A DNA stretch of 16,796 bases from Chloracidobacterium sp. UBA6041 (lineage in GTDB: Bacteria > Acidobacteriota > Blastocatellia > Pyrinomonadales > Pyrinomonadaceae): positions 1 to 16,796 of the forward strand of contig DIYZ01000039.1 of NCBI GenBank assembly GCA_002427845.1, read 5' to 3'. Shown piece by piece: positions 1 through 6,984 of the stretch (its first letter is position 1; every line of letters starts with the position of its first letter). The position numbers and the translations under genes were made by a program. A model generated the notes under the pieces. It was not told the origin of the DNA. It was given only the letters and a program-made list of their open reading frames with translations, and did no database searches.

Positions 1-1001
1 CTCAAGGTCAATCCGTTTGGACCCTCAACCCTAATATTGTGAAACTGGCCATCACGGCGCTTCTGCTCAGGCGGATAGAAGGCCAGCACGTAAGCTGAAC
101 TCACCTCCTCAGCCAAGGCTCGGAACAGCGGATCGTAATTCGACTCTTCCGCATAGACACTTCTGCCGCCGGTCAAATCCGCGAGTCCACTGACTTCCAG
201 GGGCGTCGGCAAAGGGGTTTGGGCCGAGACCGCCATCATCCGCGAATATGATGGCAGCGTAACCACGTAAATACTCACGTCGGCCGCGTTTGCTCTTTCG
301 ATAACTGTGCTTGCAGAAACTGTGTCCCCCACCGGAAAGCCGTCAGTCACCACCAACACCGCGCGCTTCATTAGGCGCCGCTCGCGTGTGCGCGGAGCGT
401 GACGCACCAGTAAGCGAATGGCATCGTCAACTGCATCGTAGGTATGTGTTGAGAGTCCATTCGGCTCACGCGCAATCCGCTCGAAAGCCCGATCCAGCTT
501 GTCTCGTTCGGAAGTAAATTTCTGCAGCGTTTTCACGTTCATACCGAAAGCCATGACAGCATAAAGTGCAGGATGGCCAGACAGTCTTGTTGAGAAGGCG
601 TTGACAGCACTTCTTAGACGGTCCATCTCTTCTGCCGTCATGCTTCCGGAAATGTCCAGCGCAAACACTATCGCTAACGGCCGCGGTTCGCCGCTTCGTC
701 GCTCGACCTGAAAGAACGCGAGCGGCTGTTCGACGCCGTCCAGATAGATCTTGAAGTCTTCCTGCCGCAGGTTTCTTACGGGTAGGCCCTCAAAGTCATT
801 CACGACTACATCCACAGAAACCAGATCGGTATCGATCTTCACAACGTCTTCGGGTTGTTGCTCACCTCGCGGGAATACCTGGCGCGGCCGCTGCGCTTTC
901 GGATCTGCCTCCTGCGCTACGCACGGCAGAATACTGATCGCGCCAAAAAGGATGACGAAGGTTGAAACATGCAACAGCTTGATAAAATGACGAGACTTCA
1001 T
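1..1001 (-). CDS. Secreted VWA-domain protein, acidobacterial type (3' end outside window)
   Basis: Reading the minus strand from the ATG at 1001 gives an open frame to the window edge (about 333 residues), so the C-terminus is missing. Residues 1-29 form a signal peptide ending near PCVAQ. A segment resembling the VWFA-related acidobacterial family follows: KIDTDLVSVDVVVND and a conserved region with DFKIYLDG (residues 55-90). The VWA domain starts near residue 110, with the MIDAS motif DISGSM at about 115-120 and a later VTDG strand. The MIDAS should bind a divalent metal and mediate protein contacts outside the cytoplasm. No catalytic domain is visible. A strong promoter lies just upstream (1034-1062). 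Such genes occur in many copies in Acidobacteriota and their role is mostly unknown. Family assignment is firm; the exact function is not. Confidence 0.88.
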   Translation of the reverse strand, partial: MKSRHFIKLLHVSTFVILFGAISILPCVAQEADPKAQRPRQVFPRGEQQPEDVVKIDTDLVSVDVVVNDFEGLPVRNLRQEDFKIYLDGVEQPLAFFQVERRSGEPRPLAIVFALDISGSMTAEEMDRLRSAVNAFSTRLSGHPALYAVMAFGMNVKTLQKFTSERDKLDRAFERIAREPNGLSTHTYDAVDDAIRLLVRHAPRTRERRLMKRAVLVVTDGFPVGDTVSASTVIERANAADVSIYVVTLPSYSRMMAVSAQTPLPTPLEVSGLADLTGGRSVYAEESNYDPLFRALAEEVSSAYVLAFYPPEQKRRDGQFHNIRVEGPNGLTL

Positions 1002-1033
1002 TGGTGATCCGCGGAGCAGCGATCTTGAATAGA

Positions 1034-1062
1034 ATTATACGAGGCAGGTTTCTCAGCGCCAA
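1034..1062 (-). promoter_or_regulatory. Sigma-70-type promoter of the VWA gene
   Basis: On the minus strand there is a -35 box TTGGCG (1057-1062) and a perfect -10 box TATAAT (1034-1039), separated by 17 nt. Transcription would start near 1027, giving a leader of about 26 nt before the ATG at 1001. Spacing and the perfect -10 make this one of the best promoters in the window. Confidence 0.65.
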
Positions 1063-1097
1063 GTCTGACCTTGTCACTACTAGTGTCTTGATTTCAA

Positions 1098-1197
1098 CTC
1101 TCTGCGTTATCTCGCCGCACTCTGGGTCTCAACGGTGAGTGACTTTGCTCCAATATTAACCGCCGAGCCGCGGGCAACGCAGAGTTTGCGCAGAGAA
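1098..1197. repeat. Degenerate CTCTGCGTT / AACGCAGAG repeat pair
   Basis: CTCTGCGTT at 1100-1108 is matched in inverse orientation by AACGCAGAG at 1176-1184, followed directly by a related GCGCAGAGA at 1188-1196. The flanking text (TCTCAACGGTGA) also looks like a decayed copy of a GC-rich intergenic repeat. No ORF is inside. The rest of the 426-nt gap 1002-1427 holds the VWA promoter and no further gene that I can support. Confidence 0.45.
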
Positions 1198-1427
1198 GAA
1201 ACTTCCAATTAGGGCATAACTCTTGTCACCACCCGTAGTTGGAGGGCTGGCGACTGTTATCGCCAATCAAGACCGCTCACAATCGCCCCGGCTTTCGACT
1301 GGTCGGGCAACAGGTAAACAGTTTCCGAGCATCAACTCTATCGTTGCAGGTTCCAGTGTTCGGTGTTGCGGATGTTAATATCGAAGGCTCTTAACCCGGT
1401 ACACCTAAGGGCAGAGTAGGGGAGACA

Positions 1428-2054
1428 ATGAGACAACGCAGAACGATGTTTGCCGTTTTAGTAGGCATGCTACTGCTGACTGGCAGCGTATTCGCGCAGG
1501 ATCGCTCCACTGGCGGCATTAAGGGAAAGGTTCGGGTTGAGACGGGCACGCCCGCCGGAGTGTCGGTCGTGGTCAGGCGGGGCGACCGGGAAGTCACACG
1601 CGTTGTTACTGACAAGAAAGGCGAGTTTGCTATATCTCGCTTACCACCCGGCTCTTATGGTGTAACACTGCGAAAGGCCGGACTCAGCGTAGGAACCATT
1701 GAAAGTATTGAAGTCAAAGCGGGGGAAATCCGCTCGCTTGGCGATCACCTGGTCCTCACCATAGACGAAGGATCCATTGCCTTCATTCGCGGCAGCGTTT
1801 TCAACGAGGAAGGTCGCAGTGTTCCGGGCATTCGGATAGAGTTGGCCAGGATTGGGGCAGATGGAGATGTGACAAAGATTGACGGGCGCGTCACAAATGA
1901 GATTGGCGCTTTTGTGTTTCGCCTCACGCCTGAGCCTGCCAGGTATCGCATCACCGCCAAGCCAAACGGGGGTGAGCTGGTCAGTAAAGATGTTGAAGTT
2001 GACGGCGCCGCTGTTTACCGCGTCGCGCTGTCCGTTAAGTCTGCAACGAAATAA
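1428..2054 (+). CDS. Exported protein with two carboxypeptidase-regulatory-like domains
   Basis: 208 residues. The N-terminus has a clear signal peptide (basic start, hydrophobic run, cleavage near SVFAQD at residue 24). Two beta-sandwich units follow: residues 29-105 with the pattern GxxVxVxxGxxxTDKKGEFAISRLPPGSYxVTL, and residues 117-205 with GSVFNEEGRSVPGIRIEL and GAFVFRLTPEPARYRI. This is typical of carboxypeptidase regulatory-like (CnaB/transthyretin-like) folds, which are usually structural or carbohydrate-binding modules outside the membrane. No catalytic motif and no anchor are seen. A purine-rich AGGGGAG (1418-1424) sits just before the ATG and supports this start. It stands alone between the divergent VWA gene and the small DNA-binding gene, so its partner is unknown. 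Confidence 0.8.
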   Translation: MRQRRTMFAVLVGMLLLTGSVFAQDRSTGGIKGKVRVETGTPAGVSVVVRRGDREVTRVVTDKKGEFAISRLPPGSYGVTLRKAGLSVGTIESIEVKAGEIRSLGDHLVLTIDEGSIAFIRGSVFNEEGRSVPGIRIELARIGADGDVTKIDGRVTNEIGAFVFRLTPEPARYRITAKPNGGELVSKDVEVDGAAVYRVALSVKSATK

Positions 2055-2103
2055 CCTGCAACCGGCGCGATCCCCGCCACCTATTCATATTCTTGTTTTA
2101 TGT

Positions 2104-2131
2104 TTGGTTGCAGCTTTGAAATTGCTATAGG
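2104..2131 (+). promoter_or_regulatory. Possible promoter of the small HTH gene
   Basis: TTGGTT (2104-2109) and TATAGG (2126-2131) are separated by 16 nt; transcription would start near 2138, about 10 nt before the ATG. The -35 box overlaps the right arm of a perfect 8-bp inverted repeat, CTGCAACC (2056-2063) and GGTTGCAG (2106-2113), which might be a regulatory site or the 3' hairpin of the preceding gene. Confidence 0.35.
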
Positions 2132-2148
2132 ATTACAAACCCTGAGCC

Positions 2149-2400
2149 ATGGAAGAGCGTCAAGAATTTCTTACTGCTCGCCAGCTTGCCAAGGTTTTGC
2201 AAGTTAGCGAGTCAACGGTGCGACGGCTTGCGCGCAAGCGGCGCATTCCTTCCGTCCGCGTTACACCCCACATCATTCGTTTTCATCTCGACGCGGTGCG
2301 CGAGGCGCTTGACGTGCCGCGCTCACGAATTCGTCACGGTGAATTCACCGAACCAGTCGACGATGCCCAGTTGTCGTTTGACGATCTGTTGTTGAGCTAA
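2149..2400 (+). CDS. Excisionase/MerR-type helix-turn-helix DNA-binding protein
   Basis: 83 residues. Residues 7-50 match the excisionase-family (HTH_17, winged MerR-like) pattern: FLTARQLAKVLQVSESTVRR, then the basic turn LARKRRIPSVRV and the strand-plus-helix IIRFHLDAVREAL. The C-terminal 30 residues are acidic and end DAQLSFDDLLLS; they may be a partner-binding tail. The protein should bind DNA in the cytoplasm. No integrase, recombinase or phage gene lies within the window, so a role as a local transcription factor is as likely as excision. No good Shine-Dalgarno is seen; the promoter candidate at 2104-2131 would leave only a very short leader. Confidence 0.75.
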   Translation: MEERQEFLTARQLAKVLQVSESTVRRLARKRRIPSVRVTPHIIRFHLDAVREALDVPRSRIRHGEFTEPVDDAQLSFDDLLLS

Positions 2401-2405
2401 GCCCT

Positions 2406-2510
2406 GGTAAATAGTGAATCGTAAATCGTAAATAGGAGGTTCAACCTCTTAGGATAGCGGCCTTCTTCTCTTCCCAACGCCGGTCTCACGATTAAACACT
2501 TCGTCGTTTA
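2406..2510. repeat. AT-rich iterated motif with degenerate inverted copy
   Basis: The segment 2407-2436 iterates a GTAAATMG/GAATCGTAAATCG-like unit. A degenerate inverse copy (TCACGATTAAACAC and CGTCGTTTAC) lies at 2486-2510. Between them is the 13-nt palindrome GAGGTTCAACCTC. The element fills most of the space between the converging HTH gene and the NTF2-like gene and carries no ORF. It could serve as a bidirectional transcription end or be a decayed small repeat element. Confidence 0.4.
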
Positions 2511-3047
2511 CCCTCGAATCTTGAATTCGACCCACTTGTTATTCTGTTTTACGTAAAGCCGAGGCTGGCGGATAGGAAACTTTCGAGCGAAGCTCGGGTT
2601 AGATTTCAGGAAACGCTGAATCGTTGCGCGGTCGCCGGTGGCCACGCGCCACTTGCCATCTTCACGCACCAAATATTGTTGCACGACAATCTTGCCTTCA
2701 GCAGCAATTGGTGTAATGACACGCCCGTAGAGTTCCGTGTCGGCGACGGCAATGTTGCCGGAAACGCGCACTGCTCCAATGTTAATGCTATCGAGGTTGT
2801 AACTCTCCTGCGCTCGCTTCAACGCGTTGACAAAACGGTCGCGCGACATGCGGCTGCGGGTCGATGCGGGCAGGGAATCATAGACCGCACCGTAGTCGTG
2901 CGACTGCAATTGCTGAAAAACATGTTGCACCGTTGCTTGCACATCGGCTTCTTCGGAGGCAAGCGCCTGGTTGGGAACGATCAGTAGCGCCACGAATCCC
3001 AATAGTGCAATCAGCAAAGCTCTAGTCCTTGTTTTGTTATTCCCCAT
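2508..3047 (-). CDS. Exported NTF2-like domain protein
   Basis: With the start at 3047 (MGNNKTRTRALL) the protein has 179 residues. Residues 1-31 are a signal peptide (basic N-region, LLIALLGFVALLIVP, cleavage near ALAS). The mature part has the layout of a SnoaL/NTF2-like cone fold: VQATVQHVFQQLQSHDYGAVYDSLP, an S/R-rich helix, then strands ending QQYLVREDGKWRVATGD. No catalytic set is obvious; such domains often bind small ligands or act as assembly parts. Two other starts are possible: ATG at 3056 or 3053, or TTG at 3074. I chose 3047 because AAGGG lies about 10 nt upstream and because this start gives an 11-nt overlap with the stop of the preceding gene, typical of coupled translation. 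Confidence 0.7.
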   Translation of the reverse strand: MGNNKTRTRALLIALLGFVALLIVPNQALASEEADVQATVQHVFQQLQSHDYGAVYDSLPASTRSRMSRDRFVNALKRAQESYNLDSINIGAVRVSGNIAVADTELYGRVITPIAAEGKIVVQQYLVREDGKWRVATGDRATIQRFLKSNPSFARKFPIRQPRLYVKQNNKWVEFKIRG

Positions 3048-3240
3048 TTGCATCATTCCCTTTATGTTCTTCAATATCCGCCGCGGCGATGATCGCTTTC
3101 ATCTGCGCACGATAATTTAGAAACCACGAAACCATGCCCAGCGCGGCGATGACGAAAGCGGTGTTGAAATCGCGTCGCACCAGAAAAAACGCAGCAGCCA
3201 GGATGCAAACACCGGCGACGATCAGCCAGAATATTTTCAC
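3037..3240 (-). CDS. Small two-helix membrane protein
   Basis: 67 residues starting with GTG at 3240; GGGGA lies just upstream. Two hydrophobic segments are visible: residues 3-21 (FWLIVAGVCILAAAFFLV) and residues 25-43 (NTAFVIAALGMVSWFLNY), joined by a short basic turn RRDF, so both ends probably lie on the same side. The tail is charged (AADIEEHKGNDANGE). I do not recognise a family. It overlaps the start of the downstream exported NTF2-like gene and lies 15 nt after the stop of the DsbD-alpha-like gene, so the three genes probably share one transcript. It may be a membrane partner of that exported protein, but this is inference from order only. Confidence 0.65.
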   Translation of the reverse strand: MKIFWLIVAGVCILAAAFFLVRRDFNTAFVIAALGMVSWFLNYRAQMKAIIAAADIEEHKGNDANGE

Positions 3241-3255
3241 GAGTCCCCAGAAGTC

Positions 3256-3798
3256 TTACTTAATACTCACCGGAATCGCTACTTCGAGTATGCCCGGCGG
3301 ATAACAAACCTGCTCGTCACATGCTTGGATGCGCAATTTGGCAGAAATGGATTGTTCCCCCTGCTTCGCTGCCTTGTCAGCTTTGAGGTGGGCTCTCAAT
3401 TCAGTCTCGCCTTCGTAGACCGCGAGTGGTTTCTCAGCGAAAGCGAACTTCCGCTGCAAGGGCGCAGGATATGAGATGAGACCTGCAGTGACCCCATCGC
3501 CTGTGGGAATCTCCAATTCCGTAGCTTTCAAGTAAGAGTAGGTGGGCGGGTTTGCATTGATATGGTAACCGTGCTGAATGGTTAGATGGATGATCGCTTC
3601 TGCGGAACTACCGGGGCTGATCTCAGTTGGTGCGGCGGTCGCCTTAACAACATCGACTGAGGCAACGTGCTTGCCCTCGGTCGGGTTAGCGGGAGAAGCA
3701 CCGGGTGCAGGCGAAGGCGTGCCGGCTGGTTTAGTACAACCAGCGAGCGGGAAGACAAAGCAGAGCAGAGTGACTAAGACAATTCTGGCTTTGGTCAT
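3256..3798 (-). CDS. DsbD-alpha-like (disulfide-bond corrector) lipoprotein
   Basis: Starting at ATG 3798 the protein has 180 residues. It begins MTKARIVLVTLLCFVFPLAGC, a lipoprotein signal with lipobox LAGC, so the mature protein should be lipid-anchored. A Pro/Ala/Ser linker (TKPAGTPSPAPGASPANP) follows. The rest matches the N-terminal periplasmic domain of DsbD: the GYHINANPP segment, YPAPLQRKFAFAEKPLAVYEGE, and the Cys pair in QACDEQVCYPP that in DsbD carries electrons to periplasmic partners. The usual membrane and C-terminal thioredoxin domains are absent, so it must obtain electrons from another protein or act alone. A longer frame opens at 3906 but overlaps the regulator gene and buries the lipobox; I reject that start. 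The gene follows a hairpin at 3832-3860 and may have its own promoter. Confidence 0.8.
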   Translation of the reverse strand: MTKARIVLVTLLCFVFPLAGCTKPAGTPSPAPGASPANPTEGKHVASVDVVKATAAPTEISPGSSAEAIIHLTIQHGYHINANPPTYSYLKATELEIPTGDGVTAGLISYPAPLQRKFAFAEKPLAVYEGETELRAHLKADKAAKQGEQSISAKLRIQACDEQVCYPPGILEVAIPVSIK

Positions 3799-3831
3799 TG
3801 GTAAGATATTTGAATTGGTAAAATGATCGAA

Positions 3832-3860
3832 GAAGTGCCGCGCACTTCCGAGCCGGCTCG
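3832..3860 (-). terminator. Hairpins after the sigma-54 regulator gene
   Basis: Reading the minus strand past the regulator stop (3863) there is a 12-nt palindrome CGAGCCGGCTCG (3849-3860), then a perfect 7-bp stem GAAGTGC/GCACTTC with a 3-nt loop (3832-3848), then TTCGATCATTTT. The T-run is weak, so it may only attenuate transcription into the lipoprotein gene. Confidence 0.4.
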
Positions 3861-3862
3861 AG

Positions 3863-5209
3863 TCATCCGGCTGCCTCGTTTTTGGCTTCGGGTTTCTTGA
3901 TGCCAAACTTCTCCAGCCGATACTGCAAGGTGCGGAAAGTCAGGCCGAGAAGTTTGGCGGATTTTGTAATGTTGTAATCAGTCTGCTCCATTGCCTGCAT
4001 GATGAGATCCTGTTCCACATCTTCAAAACTAATGCCCTCCGCCGGGAGCTTGAATGCGCCTTCGGAAACAGGTCGCGATTCCTGGCGCACCTCAAGCGGC
4101 AGATCTTCAATGGTTATCTGATCGCCCTCACAAAGAAGGATGGCGCGTTCGATAGCCGACTCGAGTTGGCGAACGTTGCCGGGCCAACTGTAATCGACCA
4201 TCAGCTTGCGAGTCTCCGGAGTAAGGCCGCGCACCAGGCGCGAAGTGTTGCGCGTGTGTTTCTTGACAAAGTAATCAATAAGCACCGGGATATCTTCACG
4301 CCGCTCGCGCAGCGGCGGAACGTCGACCGAGAGAACGTTGATGCGGTAGTAAAGATCGTCTCGGAACCTGCCGTCAGATACCATCGCCCGCAAGTCGCGA
4401 TTGGTGGCAGCAATTACGCGTACATCGACACTGATCTCATGAGTGCCGCCGACGCGCCTGATCTTCCGTTCTTGCAGGGCGCGCAGAAGCTTCGCCTGCA
4501 TGGCTACGTCAAGCTCGGCGATCTCATCGAGGAAAAGAGTGCCGCGATCTGCTATCTCAAAGAGGCCTTTTTTCTCGGCATGAGCTCCGGTGAATGACCC
4601 TTTTTCGTGGCCGAAAAGCTCCGACTCGAGCAGGTTCTCGTTTATCGCCGCGCAGTTTACCGCTTGAAACATGTCCTGAGCCCGCGGCGATTGATTGTGA
4701 ATCGCGCGTGCTATCAGCTCTTTGCCAGTTCCCGATTCACCGCGAATAAGCACGGTGGAATTTGAGCGCGCCACCTTCAAAATCATTCGCTTGACCGACT
4801 CCATCTTGGGTGACGCGGAAACAATCTCCGTATCCAGAGCGTCAAGCCGCTCAAGCGCCCGATTTATTGTTTCCAGTAGAGCGGTCTTATCGTAGGGCTT
4901 CTCGAGATAATCGAAGGCGCCGCGCCGCAAAGCTTCTTTGGCTGACTCAATGGATCCGTGGGCGGTAAGCAGTATCACGATTATCGAGGAATCCAAACCC
5001 AGGAGCTGCTGGAGCAACTCAATACCGTCCATGCCGGTCATCTTCAAATCAGTCAAGGCGAGATCAAACCGGCGGTCTTTTGCGAATTTGATTGCGGCTT
5101 CGCCGGACGAGGCGGTAGTTACGTCATAACCTTCTCCCGTCAGAATCATCTCCAGAATTTCTCGCTGTGATTTTTCGTCGTCTACTACAAGTATCGTTTT
5201 GCGTGCCAT
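3863..5209 (-). CDS. NtrC-family sigma-54-dependent response regulator
   Basis: 448 residues from ATG 5209 (MARKTILVVDDE). Receiver domain at 1-120: acidic pair D10-D11, phosphoacceptor D54 in LTDLKM, and K104 in EKPYD. The AAA+ domain spans about 130-370: Walker A GESGTGKE (157-164), the sigma-54 contact loop GSFTGA (204-209, Ser instead of the usual Ala), Walker B GTLFLDE (about 223-229), and the arginine-rich FRDDLYYRINV and PPLRERREDIP segments. A Fis-type HTH ends the protein (NITKSAKLLGLTFRTLQYRL). It should bind enhancer DNA and use ATP to open sigma-54 promoters once phosphorylated by the kinase encoded just upstream. A TTG at 5248 adds 13 residues that do not belong to the receiver fold. 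Its targets are not evident from this window. Confidence 0.93.
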   Translation of the reverse strand: MARKTILVVDDEKSQREILEMILTGEGYDVTTASSGEAAIKFAKDRRFDLALTDLKMTGMDGIELLQQLLGLDSSIIVILLTAHGSIESAKEALRRGAFDYLEKPYDKTALLETINRALERLDALDTEIVSASPKMESVKRMILKVARSNSTVLIRGESGTGKELIARAIHNQSPRAQDMFQAVNCAAINENLLESELFGHEKGSFTGAHAEKKGLFEIADRGTLFLDEIAELDVAMQAKLLRALQERKIRRVGGTHEISVDVRVIAATNRDLRAMVSDGRFRDDLYYRINVLSVDVPPLRERREDIPVLIDYFVKKHTRNTSRLVRGLTPETRKLMVDYSWPGNVRQLESAIERAILLCEGDQITIEDLPLEVRQESRPVSEGAFKLPAEGISFEDVEQDLIMQAMEQTDYNITKSAKLLGLTFRTLQYRLEKFGIKKPEAKNEAAG

Positions 5210-5229
5210 GTTGTTGCGGGATGAAGAAT

Positions 5230-5289
5230 GAAGGATGAGGGATAACAAACCGAAAGATCTGGGTTTTTCATCCTTCGGCCTTCATCCTT
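5230..5289 (-). repeat. Intercistronic inverted repeat between kinase and regulator
   Basis: GAAGGATGA (5230-5238) and TCATCCTTC (5268-5276) form a perfect 9-bp inverted repeat with a 29-nt loop; another TCATCCTT (5282-5289) overlaps the end of the kinase gene. In the transcript the arms could pair between the two coding regions. Degenerate ATGAAGAATG units lie beside it. Confidence 0.45.
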
Positions 5290-6847
5290 ACGCCTTTTCT
5301 CCCCTTCCTCCTTCGACCTCTGCTGTTACCGGCAGGATGATAGTGAATGTCGTTCCACCACCTTGTTTCGAACTCACACTGATCGAGCCCCCATGATCAT
5401 CGATTGCTTTTTTGACAATGGCAAGGCCAAGGCCAGTGCCTGTCTCTTTGGTTGAATAATAAGGTTCGAATATTTTGGCGATGTCCTCCGCGGCAATCCC
5501 GTGGCCGGTATCGGTAATCTCAACACGTGCCCGCTTTGGAGATTCAGCGGATAACTTGATAGCTACTTTGCCACCTTCGCCATCTATCGACTCAACACCG
5601 TTGATAAGAAGATTGGTGAAAACAGATCGCAACGAGTCTCTATCGGCAACAACCAGCGGCACCTTGCCTTCCTCTTCCAGGCTCGTTGCGATCCCGCTGT
5701 CCGCAGCCTGGCCCGAAATCACACGCAAGGCGTCCTCGGCTTGTACACGCAGGTCGAGCGGCTCGAGCTCGAGTGCGGACGGCCGCGAGTATTTAAGAAA
5801 ATCGGTTATGTGGCGATTAATTCTTCCTACTTCGGACTTAAGTTGATCGGCGAGGCGTTCAAAAGTTTCGCGTTTTGAAGCATCGTCTGGCGCAAATGAC
5901 GAGCGCAGGTGATCCAGGGTGAGATTGATATAGTTGAGAGGGTTACGGATCTCGTGAGCAATCGCGGCGGCGAGTCGACCGACGACCGCCGCTTTTTCAA
6001 CCTGATGAAGTTGAGACTCGAGTTCGCGCGCCCGCCCAAGCCTGGCAGTCATATCGTTAAAGGCGCTGGCTAGCGCACCCATTTCATCGTGCCGATCGGT
6101 CGGGACCCGCACATCGAAATCGCCAGTTGCCACGCGTCGCGCCGCCACTGACAAGTCCTTGATGGGTCGGGTAAAGCGCCAAACAAATAATCCCGTGACG
6201 AGCGTCGTGCCGAGCAACAAAAGGAGAGTGTAGAGCGCAGAGCGGGAAGCCTGCCGCTCGAGAATATTTGACAAATTGTTTGCCGAGCCCAGGACCACGA
6301 TGATGTACCAGCGGCCCTTGGTTGTTTCTACAGGGAAATAGAATGCCCCCGGCTCGCCCGGCTTCGAAAGTTCTGAACTCTTAATCCACGGAGGCAGATT
6401 ATCGTTCAGGTCCGCCAACTCGACGGCCGGACTTAGCGGCGGCAGTGGCACATCTTTTATGTGAACATGACTAACCGTTTTGTCTTCGTTCTCGCGCGGA
6501 GAATAGTCTCCGACAAGACTGTCTTGAACTAAGCCGTCGCTATCCACTACCAAAACATTCCTTACACGTTCGGTGTTTTCGTCGATGAGAGGCTCGCGCA
6601 GCTCCGTACGCATTTGATCGAGATATTTTCTGCTGTTGAGGCTACTAACTCCGAGCGCCACGCCGGCCATTATCGCTTGCTCCTGCTCGACGAGCATGTG
6701 CGCATTCCGTCGCACTGAACTCAGGTTTACGTAGTACTGAACACCGAGGGTTAGACCCAGCAGCACGACCAAAAGCAGCACCAGTCGCGCACGAAAACTA
6801 TTTATGAGTTTCGGAGTCCTCATGAAGGTTGGACGGTTAGACAGCAT
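5288..6847 (-). CDS. Membrane sensor histidine kinase (partner of the NtrC-type regulator)
   Basis: 519 residues from ATG 6847. Membrane helix 1 is at about 21-40 (ARLVLLLVVLLGLTLGVQYY), an extracytoplasmic sensor region of about 160 residues follows, and helix 2 lies near 204-225. HAMP follows (RFTRPIKDLSVAARRVATGD to about 275), then the dimerisation helix with H298 in the H-box AIAHEIRNP, and an ATPase domain with an N-box (NLLINGVESI), DTGHGI and GTGLGLAIVKKAI. All motifs for autophosphorylation are present. The sensor region has no known ligand motif that I recognise; it contains VLVVDSDGLVQDS, which is reminiscent of PAS/Cache-like sensor folds. Other possible starts are TTG 6850 and ATG 6823; none has a clear Shine-Dalgarno. 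The regulator gene follows 78 nt downstream, so the two form one signalling operon. Confidence 0.92.
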   Translation of the reverse strand: MLSNRPTFMRTPKLINSFRARLVLLLVVLLGLTLGVQYYVNLSSVRRNAHMLVEQEQAIMAGVALGVSSLNSRKYLDQMRTELREPLIDENTERVRNVLVVDSDGLVQDSLVGDYSPRENEDKTVSHVHIKDVPLPPLSPAVELADLNDNLPPWIKSSELSKPGEPGAFYFPVETTKGRWYIIVVLGSANNLSNILERQASRSALYTLLLLLGTTLVTGLFVWRFTRPIKDLSVAARRVATGDFDVRVPTDRHDEMGALASAFNDMTARLGRARELESQLHQVEKAAVVGRLAAAIAHEIRNPLNYINLTLDHLRSSFAPDDASKRETFERLADQLKSEVGRINRHITDFLKYSRPSALELEPLDLRVQAEDALRVISGQAADSGIATSLEEEGKVPLVVADRDSLRSVFTNLLINGVESIDGEGGKVAIKLSAESPKRARVEITDTGHGIAAEDIAKIFEPYYSTKETGTGLGLAIVKKAIDDHGGSISVSSKQGGGTTFTIILPVTAEVEGGRGEKA

Positions 6848-6851
6848 CAAC

Positions 6852-6935
6852 CGTTGTCACTATCGATCCCTATCCAGCATCCTTTCCGTGTAAATCGAGT
6901 AAAATGAAACCTCGTTGTCACGAGTTGTGTACAAA
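6852..6935. promoter_or_regulatory. Candidate operator: repeated CGTTGTCAC and palindrome
   Basis: CGTTGTCAC occurs at 6852-6860 and again at 6913-6921, 61 nt apart. The second copy lies in the palindrome CTCGT-TGTC-ACGAG (6911-6924) and is followed by TTGTGTACAA (6926-6935, near-palindromic). The cluster sits between the divergent kinase and transpeptidase genes, just upstream of the -35 box at 6950, a good place for a regulator. The binding protein is unknown. Confidence 0.4.
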
Positions 6936-6949
6936 AGATTACTTTTCTG

Positions 6950-6978
6950 TTGCCGCGATAGATTTCAGATGTTATAGT
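6950..6978 (+). promoter_or_regulatory. Sigma-70-type promoter of the transpeptidase gene
   Basis: TTGCCG (6950-6955) and TATAGT (6973-6978) are spaced by 17 nt. The start would fall near 6985, leaving a leader of about 255 nt before the ATG at 7241. That long untranslated region is full of hairpins (see the leader feature). Confidence 0.6.
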
Positions 6979-6984
6979 GGCCCC

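Noticed and set aside
2149..2400. Prophage or integrative element around the excisionase-like gene
   Set aside because: No integrase, att-type direct repeats, tRNA or phage genes are visible on either side.
4166..4597. 143-codon plus-strand open frame
   Set aside because: Antisense to the AAA+ domain of the sigma-54 regulator; no family resemblance.
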